Shown piece by piece: positions 1-12,792 of a stretch of DNA of 64,000 nucleotides; the first letter of the stretch is position 1, and every line of letters starts with the position of its first letter. Origin of the DNA: Vitrella brassicaformis (taxonomy: Eukaryota > Sar > Vitrellaceae); the NCBI GenBank assembly GCA_001179505.1, contig CDMY01000592.1:239468-303467 (forward strand), read 5' to 3'. The notes beneath the pieces are model-generated. The model was not told where the DNA came from. It worked only from the letters and a program-made list of their open reading frames with translations, and ran no database searches. Made by a program: the position numbers and the translations under genes.

Positions 1-1422
1 GCAGGTATCGGTAAGCCTCGGCCCTGTTGAGCCAGATGTCGGGGTACTCATGGCCGAGCTTGCCAAACAGCATCTCCTACACACACAGATACATCATCAC
101 TGCATTTCGTGGATGCCGGTGGCTTGCTTGTTTGCTCGTGTGCGTACCGCTCGTGTGAATGCCTTGAGTGCCCTCTCCATGGACGTCCTCAGGGCGGCCT
201 CCGACTGCACCTTGGTCATGGTCGCCTCCATCAAATACGAGTTGCCTGAGAAAACTGCACACACTCCCACACATGACAAATCGATCGTCCCTCTGAGCGA
301 GTGGAATGTTGTATGCATTGCCACTTACACCATGAGAAGGGGTCGTCTAGGTTGAGTGCGAGTGCCTGTTTGGTCAGTGCAAACGACTTGTGCATGTTCT
401 CATGTCGCTCGGGGCTGTTGCCTGTCATGTCAGGATGCAGTCAGTGCGATTTGCATCAACACACACGAGAAAAGACAAGGAGGGAGATACACCAGTAGGA
501 TGACGTGCAGGTGTGTGCTGGTTGGTTACCCTCTCCTATCGTCCTCATGACCACAGCGAGGTACCGCAGCGGCTTAGCGTCACTAGAGTCCTGATGCACA
601 CACACACATACCGACCCGTTATTTTGTGGCGTTTGTTATGTTGCTCTTTCCTTCCTCCTGGCTGACCAGTTTGATAGCCCTTTCTAGGCAGTCCCTGGCC
701 TTGAGCATATCCCTCTTCTTGGCATACGTGTGGCCCAAAGACGTCCACGCATCACACAAACACGGATCCAACTTAACCTGACAGACAGATCATCCACACG
801 TGTACGGTGTACAGACAGATACACTCCCACATCGTTGATTGCACATTCAGACAAGCGGTGTACGTCTGTCTGCTTGCACACCGCTTTGGTGAGGAACTTC
901 TCGGCCTCTTCTGAGTAGTTTTGCTGGTGCGCGTCATGTGCCCGGCCTCGCAGATAGAGCAGGCGGGCCCGATCAACCACACACGAGCTACTCGAATCAC
1001 CAGCACCAAAGGGAACTGACACACACGACAGGCAGGGCAACGATACAGACAAAGAAGGAAAGAAGGAGTGAATGAGTGACATGCACCCTCATCTCTGTTC
1101 GCTTCGGCGCCTTCCCTCTGCATCGCTTGCGAATGCAGTCTGTGTGTGTGCGTATCATGGTACCTGCGGCGACCATGTCAATGAGTGTCATGATGGCCTG
1201 CAGCTCCTGCTGTATCCTCGACTCCTTGTCACTCATGTAATAAAACTCGCATATCTCATCCAGCGCCCGCACACGCCTCTCGACCTCCTGCAGCAGCTCC
1301 GCTTGCGACGGAACCGGCGCTGGCTCACTCATCAAGCCCGCGGTCGCAGCACCCTTCGGCTGCCCCTCCAGCAGCCACTTATGCCGTTCGGCAGGATCGA
1401 TCCATTCATTGGGGGCCTGCAT
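1..1422 (-). CDS. TTC5-like tetratricopeptide protein (3' part outside window)
   Basis: Several minus-strand exons read as a homologue of tetratricopeptide repeat protein 5 (TTC5/Strap), a TPR and OB-fold cofactor. The first exon contains an acidic helix (ELLQEVERRVRALDEI). Later exons carry TPR units: RARLLYLRGRAHDAHQQ, then SEEAEKFLTKA near 900-1017, KLDPCLCDAWTSLGHTYAKK near 690-780, PLRYLAVVM near 545-570 (matching the TTC5 LQNLSMVLRQL region), a GNSYLMEATMTK exon near 180-250, and DIWLNRAEAYRYL at the left edge, like LHLNRATLHKYE of TTC5. The C-terminal OB fold would lie beyond position 1. The start is uncertain: ATG at 1422 avoids overlap with the divergent gene, whereas an in-frame ATG at 1494 would overlap it. 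Family assignment is from motif order remembered for TTC5, not from a search. Confidence 0.72.
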
Positions 1423-1462
1423 GGCGCCCCCAGTCTCCCCCCCGCCGTTCTCCCCCCGAGCG

Positions 1463-3208
1463 ATGGCGGCTGGCGAACCCGTCCTCGCTGCCATCCCGAA
1501 GCGAGCCACACAGCACGGATTGTTTGTGCCGGGTACAGACAAGCTATTTGCAATGAGGTTTGTTTCATAGCTGACTCTCTCACTTGGTATCGTTCCCCAC
1601 CATCAGCGTGGGAGAGGCCGGTGCTGTGCTACTTTCCCCCCAAGGACCGGGCCATCTACACCGCTCTTGCCGCCACGAGGCCAAGGAAACCATCTCTGCT
1701 CACCGAGGAGCGCTCCAAGCTGTCCACATACATTCGTGATGTATGTAGGCCAGCCACGCGCCTCCGTATCCGTCCATCGGTCCTTCCTTGCCTTTGCGTG
1801 TCGTGTGTGTGCAGATCAACAATGCTGTGCATCCTCCTGACTACATTCGCCCTCCAGCCCGTGAGCCGGCTCCACAACTCGACGAAGGGCCTCAGACAAC
1901 AACCACCGCCACCGCAGCCCAAGACAGCCAGGCCGGACTGCCCCGCATTCGTGCCTCGACTGCCCCACCCGGCGGCCAGCGCAAATCGAGCGAGGGTGTG
2001 GGGAGGGCACGTGAGAGCGTGTTGATCTATCCCACTGGTGGTGAGAGGCCGGCCAGTCTCCAGGGCGTGGCTACGAGGGCGATGCTGCAGCATCGACAGG
2101 CGGTGGAAGTCGAGAAGGCCACCAAGAAGTGGATGAGTGAGTCGCATCGGGTGACCAAGGCCGTTTTTGACCAGGGGAGGCACGTCCCTTGGCCGAGGTC
2201 AGCTCATGCAAACACGCGGAGGATGAACGATGCACTCATGTCAGCGGTCAGTTGGTCGGTCGGCCGGTCGCTGTGTCAGGTACAAGCTGCCGACGTATCA
2301 GCCGGCGCCCCTGCCGACGTGCCTGGCCCGAACGGTTCCCCAAAGCCAATACACCATGGGTACTGAATCACTGGATTACACTGTCATCGATGCACTTGTC
2401 CAACAAAACATCAGAGTTTGGCAACTACGGATCGAATCCCCGTGACAGGGTAGGTCTGCACAGCATCCATAAGCAGACACAGGCTGTTAGTGTCGAAGTC
2501 TGATGTCCCCTGTTGATATGATTGGCAGCTGTCGTACTATGCGACGTTGCTGCCTAAGAGGAGGGACGAAGTGACGTAAGAGATGAAGAGAATCAAGCGA
2601 GACATGTATGTCTGTATCTTGTGCGGGGGTCGGTTGACAAGCAGCATCGGCACAACGAAAGCCACCCTGCACATACCAGGATACTCAGTATGAGATCGAT
2701 CATCTGTCTGTAGTACATGGATGTGCATGATGCTCGTGTCTTGTGTGTTCCCTGGCTGTAGGGGTTCTTGTCGTCAAGTGCCAAGCGACTGCGTGACCCG
2801 CCTACACCTGTCCCACGTTCTCTGCTCCGCAATAGGGACAACCTTGTGGAGAACTAGTACGTACAGGAAGGGACATGAACAAACGGAATACGCACTGGCT
2901 GTCCTGGTCATCTACTGCACCGATTGGCAGCTCACATTTTTTGCCGAAGTACACTGGCTATCAGCCAACAGCCGCCCAAAACGACAGGGGGTACACAGCA
3001 GACAGCCACGCGACATCCACAAACGTCAATATACATGCCCGAACGCCCTGTCTGTCTGTCTGTCTGTCTGTCTGCCTTTCATTCTGTCCGTGTGGCGTGC
3101 TTGGTCTACGACAGCCCCCCCCAGCCCACGGCAGCCACGACCTCGGGTTATGCAGCGCAGGAACCGTACCGTGTCATGCTCAAAATCAAGGACGCCCAGA
3201 CCAACTGA
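1463..3208 (+). CDS. Conserved-looking hypothetical protein, about seven exons
   Basis: I do not recognise the family. ATG 1463 opens an exon ending LFVPGTDKLFAMR. Splicing to an acceptor near 1616 gives PVLCYFPPKDRAIYTALAAT in frame. The next exons start at INNAVHPPDYIRPP (after 1814), YKLPTYQPAPLP (near 2280), LSYYATLLPKRRDEVT (2529-2573, perfect GTAAGAG donor), GFLSSSAKRLRDPPTP (from 2761), and finally PPQPTAATTSGYAAQ to a TGA at 3206-3208. The GTACGT donor near 2856 joins that last exon in frame through a split Tyr codon. The join between the exon ending near 2444 and the one at 2529 is not clean in phase. Pro-rich with short charged helices; no signal peptide or TM segment. An open stretch at 3246-3322 (tgg gtg ctg aat ggc ...) could be a further exon but has no clear donor. 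Confidence 0.55.
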
Positions 3209-3489
3209 CTGACTGATTGCCGCACCGACTGACTGACTGACACAGATGGGTGCTGAATGGCGCCTACGATGCCTGGTTGGCCACTGAGACAGGCGCGGCG
3301 TACACTGCGCCGTACACTTGAGCGTCTGCTTGTGCATCGATTGTCGCTGTGTATGAGACGCTGAGCGAGTGAGTCAGTGCAGGAGAGAGATCTGAGTGGT
3401 CGGCATTAGACACACTCCGCGTGCATGTATATTATAGGTCGAAAAGCGCGTGGTTCCCTCCTCAATCTGCCGTGTGTAAATTCGCACCC

Positions 3490-3497
3490 TGCGAGCT
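3490..3497 (+). promoter_or_regulatory. TGCGAGCT element upstream of the GCC2/GCC3 gene
   Basis: Exact octamer, followed by AAG. It is 366 bp before ATG 3864, but 300 of those are the placeholder gap, so the true distance may be far shorter. One of eight copies in the window, all in 5' intergenic DNA. Confidence 0.5.
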
Positions 3498-3540
3498 AAG
3501 CGTCCCTCCTTCTCCCTTCCCTCCCCTCCCCCCCCCCCCC

Positions 3541-3840
3541 NNNNNNNNNNNNNNNNNNNNNNNNNNNNNNNNNNNNNNNNNNNNNNNNNNNNNNNNNNNN
3601 NNNNNNNNNNNNNNNNNNNNNNNNNNNNNNNNNNNNNNNNNNNNNNNNNNNNNNNNNNNNNNNNNNNNNNNNNNNNNNNNNNNNNNNNNNNNNNNNNNNN
3701 NNNNNNNNNNNNNNNNNNNNNNNNNNNNNNNNNNNNNNNNNNNNNNNNNNNNNNNNNNNNNNNNNNNNNNNNNNNNNNNNNNNNNNNNNNNNNNNNNNNN
3801 NNNNNNNNNNNNNNNNNNNNNNNNNNNNNNNNNNNNNNNN
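3541..3840. other. Assembly gap (300 N) flanked by poly-C
   Basis: Exactly 300 N, entered from a run of C on the left and left through ten C on the right. The round size suggests a placeholder. It lies in the promoter/5' UTR of the gene starting at 3864. Confidence 0.98.
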
Positions 3841-3863
3841 CCCCCCCCCCTTCCTCTCTTCTG

Positions 3864-6800
3864 ATGGGGGTGTCGAGCTGTATTCCGGCCTTCTTTCTTG
3901 CGCTGTGGTTGGCTTGTGTTCAGCAGACCTTTTCCTACTGGCACGAAAACGCCCCCGACCGACACGGCGCGTCCCTCTCGGCACGGCAACTTCAACAAGC
4001 CGCATTGATCCCCACACACACAGACACCATGTGCCCCCCCGGCTATTACTACAGAAACACCCCACAGGTGCGCGAAGAGGCATCAAGATCCACGTGACGC
4101 ACCATACCCTCTGCCGAAAATGGTCAGGATGAAGATTGTCTGCCGTGTCCTGAGGATCACTATTGTCCCATGGCAGTGGATACGCATCCCGTTGAGTGCC
4201 CTCCACACACGAAAACACGCACCAGTGGCGCATCTCATATTTCGGAGTGCCTTTGTGACCGCGGCTATGGCTTCGATTGGACCGACACGCAGTGCAAAAG
4301 GTGCCCTGTTGGGACATGGAAGGATAGGCTTGGCAACTCGTAAGTGAGAGTCACGTACTTGCACACTGTGTCCAAGGCAATTTGACTCATGTCTTATGCG
4401 TGTGTGCGTATACACAGGAGTGTCTGGCATGTGGGGATGGCTTCTCTTCTTTCGAGGGCAGCATTTGGTATGAGCAGTGCTTCTGTCTGGCTGGTTATTA
4501 CTTTGATGGGGAGCGATGCAGAAAATGTGCGGATGCCTTCACGCCCGACAAATACGGCAGATCCAGCGCTAAGTGCGTGGGAAGGCTTACAGCCGAAATT
4601 CAGCAGCAGCTGCACGTTGACCCGTACTTCAAAGCAATCAGCTTTGAAGACCACGTGCCTCCCTTTGCCCCTCCTGGCTACTTCCGTTTTGACAACCGCC
4701 TCGACCTCGAGACAGAGGAGGAAAGCGCTGATAATCCTCTTTTTGCAATACACGGTCGATCAGCGCCTGTGAGAGGATCCCGAGTACAGTATCTGCCAAC
4801 TTTTATGAAATGCCACCCCTCTCGTGCATGTCTCGGGAGCGACGTGAACAACACCAATGTCTGCCACAAAACATGCAGGGCGTAAGAGGCCGTGTGGGGG
4901 AGGAGGGAAGTACTTGTACAGTGACACAGATGTGTCTCTTCCTTGCAGATTGTGTGCAATGAATGCAAGGAAGGCTTTACAAGGAAAGTCATTCGGATGC
5001 AACCTCGTGCGTGCAACAAGCAGTACCCCTCTCCCCTATTTGTGCAGGACAAGCCCTGGTAGCGTGTACGCCGAGTGTCCGTCGGATACGTTCAATGCTC
5101 TGGCGTTCATCGCCATTGGGATCGCCAGCTGGATATACGCATTCATCATGACTAAGCTCAACATGGCTGCTGGCGTCAACCGCAAAACCATTCACACGTG
5201 AGTGAGTGAGCTTCCATGGACCCCACACAGTACGCCCCTGGCTGGACATGTCTCATGTCTCGTGCACATCAAAGGCTTCGCTCACACTATGTGTCTGCAG
5301 TGTGGTCTTCAAGATCGGTATCAGCTACTATACGAACATCAACATTCTCGGAAAGTTCGACATTCATGCTGCGAAGTGGCCGGATTGGTTGAGAGAAGTC
5401 TTGAGCTATCTCTTTTCGATCGTTGAGCCATCAGACCCCACGGCATATCAGTCAATCGAGTGCTTCGTCAGGCTGGTAAGCGAGCCTCACATTATCCCTG
5501 CATCTCATCGTGGTATTGTATTGTGCAGGCTGGCAGCGGCGTGACTCCAGCACATGCATTTCGGATGCATCGCACTGTATAAATTCCTGTCGCCGATCAT
5601 TATCCCTTTGTGCATCACGTGTATATCGTCTCTATTGATCAGAATAGCCGCATTTCGCAAACGGTGAATCGAAAGAAACAAAGAAAGCCGAACTTCTCAT
5701 CAACCACTACCTTCCTGCTTTGCTCAGTGAGGAGATAAAACGCCAAACCGAGATCTTAAAATCCCTTTGGCAGGCATCTCGTCACTCTCCTGAGCATGAG
5801 GCGCTGTTTGAGTATATGTGCAAGGAGTTCACAACGCAACGCTTCCTTGGCATCTGGCGCTATTTTTTCGGACCGAACGAGACAATCCGCACTCGGCTCC
5901 GCGCCTTTTTTCAGGATATGCTGCCCTTGTGGATTGTCTGCCTCTACAACATCCACGGACCGACGGTACACACGGAGATACAGATCAGATCACAGCAGTC
6001 CTTCCATCTAGCCCCCCGTGCGTGTCTCCCTCCCTTCTGCGTGTTTGCATGCCAGACCGTTTCCATGGTTCAGTTGGTCGGCAAAGACATAGCGACACTG
6101 TCAGGAGCTGTCTGGCAATTCTCAATGTGCTTGTGTCGCTCAGGTTGCATGTATGAAGATAAACGATGAATACCGGCTGCAATCAGCTACGTCCGTCCGA
6201 TGCTACGACAGCCAGGACTTCTTCATCTGGTTCGGTGTGGGCATCGTGGGATTGGTCATCTGGAGTATCGGCATTCCAATGTTCGCAATGTACTCTCTTT
6301 ACTTGCGACGAGAAGTGATGTACGACAAAAAAGTACGGGAGCAGTTTGCCTTCTTGTACAATGGCTACACGCCCAAGCGGTACGTACAAAACACTACCTG
6401 GATACAGACACGGTGACGGTGGAGTGTGTGTTCAGGTGGTACTGGGAAGGAGTGATCCTTGTGAGAAAGGTGCTAGTGCCAGGGGGAGACAGGGGATAGG
6501 GGGAGACAGGGGAAGACATGTGTGTGGTTGACATGTGTGTGGGTCGGTGCCTATCGACATGTGTGTGTGGTTGACAGGTGCTGGTGCTCTTGGTGGGCGC
6601 GTTGTCATTCGAAGGCGTGGAAGAGATCCAGATGTCAGTATATACGCATACACATACACAAATCTGCGTCTGTATCTATATATTTGTTGGCACATGAATA
6701 CAAACAGACACACGTGCATGTGCGTGTGCGTGTGTATGCAGATCCTTCAATCTGATCCTGGCCATCGGTTTTCTCTACCTCCAGTTCAATACGATGCCAT

Positions 6801-9153
6801 TCGACAAGCGATCGTGGAATGTGCTCAATAAGATGGAGCTGCGGTCGCTTGCTGCGTGGTGCTTGTCGTCGCTTCTACTCCAAATCGTCATCGTATTCAA
6901 CGTGAATATTGTCTTAAACACCGTCATCGGCACATTGATCCTCCTCAACAACGTGGAGTTCAATGTGCGGTTCCTCGCCTGCCTCTTCACTGAGGTCTGC
7001 AAGGCAATTCGCAACGACCCTATGCTTGTCGGTATGCGGACGGGGAAAACAATACACACGCACTCGGCATGCGCACAAGTGTGGTCTGCACAGCTATGCC
7101 CGTCGTGGGGCCGCTTTTCCGGCCCTTCGTCAACTACGCCAACAGGCTACACGCTCGCGAACCGAGGGTGTTGTTCTGAATGGTGACCTCTGAGATCGAG
7201 CTGGCAGCTGCATCGCAAGTGGATGCGCGGATGGCTGCCGGCAAAGGAAGGATGGATGAGATGAGTGGCCGAGCGGGAGCCTACAAGGTGGGCAAGAGAT
7301 ACACAAAGGTGAGGAGACACGACGCAGTAGGCTTTCGCTTCCATCATTTGCAGGTGTCCATCACCCGTAGCCCCTCATTCACGCAGCAGTCCGCTCTACG
7401 ACGACGTATGAAGCGCATTGAAGCGAGTGTCGAACAGAGACATCGAGCTCTTTTCATGCGTGAGACAAAGAAGGGGCGACGTATAGACAAGATACCTGTC
7501 TCTCAGCGACACTATTTCGTGGAGGGGCTCGCCGACGCAACTGATTACATAGTGGTACACGCAAACAACCATGAATGTATTCATTTGCCGTCCATCCATC
7601 AATTCAACTACCTTGTTTTCATGTCTCCCCCTCTCTCTTCCTGTCCGTCCCTTTATTCATTCACACACTGACTGCAGGAAAAGATGCGGATGAACGTCAT
7701 TCCTGGCAAGCAACAGGAATCGTGCCTCGAAAACCAACGTACTTGTGTGTATCTTTGGTGCATTTCAGGTGATCTGACCGAGTTTGCCATTAGGCTAGCG
7801 TTCCTCTGGCAGTATCGTGACAAAGCAGATGTGGAGCGGCATATCGAGACGCGAAGGTCCCTCTCGAAAGGCGAGCTGCCACACTTGGTATGACGGAGGA
7901 TTGAGTCCTCCGGAGATGTCGCAGTGCCAATTGGCGCTTGCGGATCGCTCGGATGCCTTCCTTATTGTGGGTTTCTTGTCATTCTGCCCTTCAGGTGCCC
8001 AAGAAAAGGGCGTCGGTTTGCAGCGAAGCGCCGGGCGGGAGTGACAACAACAATCGCGGCAGAGACCAGGCCGATTATTCGTCGAGCGGTGAAAGCCGAG
8101 TGGAGTCTGATGCTGCAGATGATTCCGCACCTGTCCCTGTTGGCCGAAATGTCCGTCGCGGTAGATTGCTACCCACCCTGCTTGGTGTTGAGAAAGAGGT
8201 GACGAAAGTTCTCCCATTACGAGCCTCGATAACATCGAACAAGGGAAGAAGCACAAAGTTGCGGGCTGGCTGGCGTCTCCTCGGCCACTACCGCCGAAGC
8301 CCAGCTTGGCGAAGGACTATGAGACGGCGTTCAAAGTCTTCCGACTGTCTCAGCGAGTAGCCCTGGAGGCCCATGAGAAGGATCCCCTGGCCGAGAAGAG
8401 CGAGGCCGAGAAGCAGGCACAGCTGAAGAGAGAAAAGGACGTGGACACGATGTTCGCTGTCGAAATATACGACAGCCCAATGGCTTTCGCTGACATGTAC
8501 TTTTATGTAACGAACATCCAGGTACGCATCAGGCACTCCAAACAGAGAGAAGGAAGCAGTGCCTCCCTCTTCTATGTACAGTTCATAACCCCGACAGACA
8601 TACGAGAGGTATAAACAGGCCGCGATGTCCGTGTCTCACTCGGTTTTTCCCTTTACATGTACAGTTCTATTTGATGTTTCAAAGGAGGAAAAGCAAGCGG
8701 CTGTGGGCCTCTCGCACCATCCAAAACGCGTGGCGGGCATACAGAAGACGCAAATTCTTGAAGCGCTTCAGGACTAGTGTGGAGCTCTCCAGACGGAAGA
8801 TGCAGGAGAAAGCCGGACAAAAACTGTCTGATGCAGAAGCAAGACTGATTGAACAAAGGCGCTCGACAGCAGCTACTGGGCCTGAAAATCGATCTCAATC
8901 CACGTCATCAATCAACAGCTCTCGAAGAGACACACGTCAGCAACAACAGCGAACAAGAAAGCCGGCACAACGCGAGAGCATCATACATGCTAGGTCTCTT
9001 CGTCACAGCCAGGCCGTTGCCGCGTATGAGCCTGAATATGAAAGTGCCTCGGAGGAACTGACCTCATTCGAGGGGTCTATGTCTGGTGGAGGCGACGGCG
9101 AAGCCGTGCTGGACGACTGGGATGAAGCAGAACATGCTAGGCATCGTAAGTAG
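3864..9153 (+). CDS. GCC2/GCC3 (ephrin-receptor-like) Cys-rich multi-TM protein with IQ motif
   Basis: ATG 3864 starts a clear signal peptide (SCIPAFFLALWLACVQ). The ectodomain has CxxC-spaced cysteines typical of GCC2/GCC3 modules (CPPGYYY, CLPCPEDHYCP, CKRCPVGTWKDRLGN, CLACGDGFSSFEG, CRKCADAF, CNECKEGF). Hydrophobic segments follow: ALAFIAIGIASWIYAFIM, FIWFGVGIVGLVIWSIGIP, SFNLILAIGFLYLQF, LSSLLLQIVIVFNVNIVL. The cytosolic tail has the IQ-type motif ASRTIQNAWRAYRRRKFL near 8710-8765 and ends in a Ser/Gln-rich acidic tail at 9153. At least a dozen exons. Oddities: an in-frame TGA at 7177-7179 directly before an in-frame ATG, so this may be two genes (3864-7179, 7180-9153), a 27-nt intron, or an error; there is also a frame change near 8200. 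Likely a plasma- or endomembrane receptor/channel-like protein; the ligand is unknown. Confidence 0.68.
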
Positions 9154-9339
9154 CATATGGTAGGGAAGAGGGAAAGAATGACGCAGTGCTTGCGTTGATG
9201 TGAACAGAGAATGACGTCTTTGAGTGCGTGTGATTTACGAGGGTCCAGTAGAGACAATTGAGTCGCTTGAGATGATTTCACGTATCCATACAAAAGTGAC
9301 GCCACACACAATGGTGGCTTCCCAACGAATACAGCAGTC

Positions 9340-10298
9340 TCAGTCGCAAGTAATCATCAACATACACACAGACAGTAGACTATTCGACTGTGTGCTCAAA
9401 TAAGATCTTGCACACACGCGGGTCTCGATGCATGCCCTGTATAAACGGACGCAATCATGCGAGTCCAAGAATGTCTCTATCAGCAATAGCCGTACCAATT
9501 GCACTGTTCTCCCCATGAATTGAATGCATTCGAAGTCCACCAGCGCATTATACAGAGCCTCGTGTTTGCTCTTGACAATTACGCACTCATTGTCGCCGAG
9601 ATGGCCTTGATATGGACTGGAAGGAATCCCATACATCTCATTCGTGATGCCTTGTGCGTCCTCCTCTGCCGTATCTGGATCGAAACAGAAGAACTTCTGC
9701 ACACACACTCACTCGTTCAGAAACGCTCCATTCATTTGGTCCTACTGAACTTGCCTGCAGCACAGGGATAAGCGCCTCACGGCCCAAGAAGGCGTCATAC
9801 CTGTTTCACAAGTAAAATTCACGTGACTCGATTGTTACTGTCAATGTAAGGCATGTAACTGTACATTAGCCGGATGCCTTTGTGACCATATCCATAAGAC
9901 CAACACTGCACAACACAATACAATACATAGTGCAGTGAGCATCGCGCAACCGCTGGCCTCTCACTCTCACCTGCACCTTAAAGGCAGCGGTATTATCGGC
10001 AGTCCCGGGAAGCGTCATGATGAGAGCTGAGGATGGGACTCGACGAAGCTTCTCCGGCAGTACGCATATCGGGCCAGGACTAAGGGACCGCGCTTTGTGA
10101 CCTGAGATGGAACGCACGTGCTCACAAAGGGCAGAAAGTGGTTTACATGCTCTGCGTCCACTGACCGAGCAGTCGAACTTTCCATCGCCCCTCCTCATTC
10201 AGAAACTCCACAAGCACGCACAAGTTGTTGTTGAGCTCTGGCCGCCTTGCAAGTCTCACCAGCAGCGCTCGTGACCCGGGCGACAGATCACCCGTCAT
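9340..10298 (-). CDS. Small protein with LVRLARRPELNNN module
   Basis: ATG 10298 gives MTGDLSPGSRALLVRLARRP, continuing ELNNNLCVLVEFLNEEGRWKV. This is the 'PELNG...GRW.VRL' module that I associate with many alveolate ankyrin/MYND proteins. The next exon (PICVLPEKLRRVP) resembles the end of the same module (V.PE.LR). Later exons read VGLMDMVTKAS, YDAFLGREALIPVLQ and FFCFDPDTAEEDAQGITNEM, with a stop at 9340. No ankyrin or MYND domain is visible. The 3' exon limit is uncertain, because the last 60 codons are less convincing than the rest. It is head to head with the transporter at 10447 (148 bp apart) and tail to tail with the gene ending at 9153. Function unknown. Confidence 0.5.
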
Positions 10299-10315
10299 GG
10301 TGGGATGGGGAGATC

Positions 10316-10323
10316 TGCGAGCT
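10316..10323 (+). promoter_or_regulatory. TGCGAGCT element in divergent promoter 10299-10446
   Basis: Exact octamer 17 bp from the minus-strand ATG (10298) and 123 bp from the plus-strand ATG (10447). Its closeness to the minus start suggests a transcription-start or 5' UTR role rather than a distal enhancer. Confidence 0.5.
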
Positions 10324-10446
10324 CACTGGCGAGGACCTGCAGACAATCAGCACACACACCCGCAGAGGAAGAGCAATGTGATAGTTCAGCCGTTGCTCGG
10401 GAGATACCTTTTGGGGCCCCGAGATCTTGAGATTTCCTGGCGATTG

Positions 10447-12792
10447 ATGTCCGACTCGTTGTGGCACGGGGATGCTGATTCCCGCGGCCATTCGGACGAG
10501 GAACAGCCCGCTCACGCACCGATGACGGAACCAGTGCGAAAGCTTAGCCTGGTGAGCGCCAGATCACTACTCATAGACTGACTGATAGAGATGCCTGTGT
10601 CTAGGTATGCACTGGCTGTGCGTTCATTGACAGGCGGGGCTGATAGGTCTATCGTTCTTCAGTGTGAGTGGCGGTGTGTACGGCTCAGAGCTGATGGTCC
10701 GCGCACTCGGCATGCGGCTGGCAGTTCTGGGACAGCTCTTCATGTGTGTCGCGTATGCATTCCCATACAGCCTCATATGCCTCGAACAATCGGTGAGCGA
10801 GCGACACAAACACGTAGAATGGCAGGCAGGCGCATTGGGTCGTGGTTGTGTGTCAAATGCAGTTGTTGTTGCCCGTTAATGGAGGTCCGGCACACCTACC
10901 AAAGACCTAACCTGACACGCGTACTCTGTATATCTTTCCATGTGATCCACAGGCCAAATGGTGTGGGCGAGAGCGGCTTATGGACCGTTCTTCGGCATGG
11001 TTGCCGGCAGCATCTATCTATGCTACGAGTTCTCGATCCTCGGTGCGTGACCACACAAACACGGACTTCTCTCGTGCAGCTGAAGCAACTCGTCTGTGTG
11101 CGGACAGGCAGCTACACGGCCCTGTCGGTCGACTACCTGTCCCGGTTCTTCCCGTCGATTCGCGCCAGATGGGCGGAGCTGACCTTGAACTTGGGGATAC
11201 TGCTGCTTGGACTTGTAACCTGCTGGGCCAGCATCGACAGAGTGGGGAGGCTGTTCACCCTGCTGATGGTCGGCACTCTGGTGCCCTCGCTCGTGCTCAT
11301 CGTGTGGACGCTCTGTGTGGTGCCTTGGCGCGCTTTCTTTGCCCTACGGCCCTTCCCCGCCCGATTCGACTGGTTCCAGGTGGGTGGGCTCGGGGAGGGC
11401 AGGCAGGACACGGATGCCATTTGTCTGTGTGTCCCCCTTTGCCTGTCTTGTGTTGTGCTATCCTGTCATGCAGGGAGTGTCTGTGTTATTCTGGTCCAAC
11501 ACGGGTTATGGGTCTGCCTTCATCAGAGTGGCTGATAACAAGCAGCTGGCAAATGTGCCGGTGGCGGCCTTGGTGAACTGCGTCATCGTGTCGTTGTCTT
11601 ACCTACTGCCTTTCTGGGCAGGTGAGGACAAATGACCGACATACGCACACCGACAGACAAACACACACTCGGTCGGCTTCTTCTGTGCGCCCCGCCCCGC
11701 CACGTGTGTCGTGTAGCTGCGGCGGTGGATGACGACTACTCGTCATGGAGCGACGGCCACTTTGTCGAGGTGGCGGCCAAAATCGGTGCTCCATCTGCAG
11801 TGGGCTTGAGCCTTGCTCTTGGATCGTTATGCTCTGCTCTTGGGCAGCTGGTCGGCGACTTGACCACAGCGTGCGAATTTGCTGCGTGTATGAGTGGGTT
11901 TGGGTATCTGCCCAAGTGCCTCGGTCAGTCAATTGGGTGGGTCAAGAGGGGAACAGAGCTGCCTATGTATGCATCAACACGGTGTGTTGTGTGTTCAGCC
12001 ACTCGCAACAAGAGTGATCAGCCGGTGATGGCCCTGCTGCTCATGTTCTCTTTGGCGTTGGTCTCTTCGTCTCTTCTCGACTTCTCTTCGCTGGCCGGTC
12101 TGTCGGCCGTTTTCTACTCCCTGGGTGTATTCATCAAGTTCAGCTGCTTCCTCTACTTCAGAAGGACGTACCCCCATACACCCGCCCGGCGATGGAAGCT
12201 GCCCATCCGATCATTCTGGGGCTGTGTCGCCTTCTGCACGCCCGCCATGCTGTTATCGCTGCTGCCCGTGACTCTCTCTGTGGGGTGGTCGTCGCTGCTG
12301 GCCGTGTTGCTCGTTGTGGGGCTGCTTATGTCCTATCCGATCTATCAAGCGGCCTACAAGGGTGTCCTGCCCTCTTATGCCGACAAGGACGCCGCTCTTG
12401 ACCTACCATCGGCAGACAGCGAAGACGAGACACTGGTGGCCCGTCCGCCTGTCAGGCCGGACGCCGAGACAGCCACTGGAGCCGCAAGTGAGACGACGGA
12501 GCGATCCGACTCCCAAGAGATGCTGCTCATCTCATCCGACGATTCGCCATCGGCTGATGGTTGTGATGACGACGTCACCATGGCCTTCGACGGCCGAGAA
12601 ATGACGCGGGTGGGCTCCCGGAAGTCCGGTGGTCATTCTCGTGGGTTGGAGGTGTCCAGTGGTGGTGTTGGAAATGCAGTGGTGGAGGTGGAATTATCTG
12701 TTTGTGTGTCGTCAGCCGAGAGCTCACCTAGTGAGGGAGAGAGGCTGGCTGGCGACAGAAGAGACAGAGACGCACTTCGGGGGCCAGCGTGA
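10447..12792 (+). CDS. APC-superfamily amino acid/polyamine transporter (PUT/LAT-like)
   Basis: ATG 10447 gives a soluble N-tail (MSDSLWHGDADSRGHS...). After an intron comes AGLIGLSFFSVSGGVYGSEL, matching TM1 of plant polyamine uptake transporters (FFSVSGGPYGIE). Next are MVWARAAYGPFFGMVAG (V.WV..ALGPF.G), TYTALSVDYLSRFFP, GVSVLFWSNTGYGSA (LFWN.NYWDS), HFVEVAAKIGAPSAV and a final block, QPVMALLLMFSLALV, ending RRWKLPI, where the family has RPYKIP. Several strongly hydrophobic stretches fit a 12-TM plasma-membrane carrier for amino acids or polyamines. After the last TM a roughly 140-residue acidic Ser-rich tail runs to TGA 12790-12792; it may be regulatory. Seven or so exons, with introns carrying TGTG/TCTG tracts before AG. 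Substrate cannot be told from sequence. Confidence 0.8.

Noticed and set aside
1072-2025. 317-codon plus-strand open frame
   Set aside because: Its first part is antisense to TTC5 exons and runs through clear GT-AG introns; only the 1617-1739 portion belongs to a real gene.
3421-4317. Long open frames through the first gap, on both strands
   Set aside because: They are open only because N codons contain no stops.
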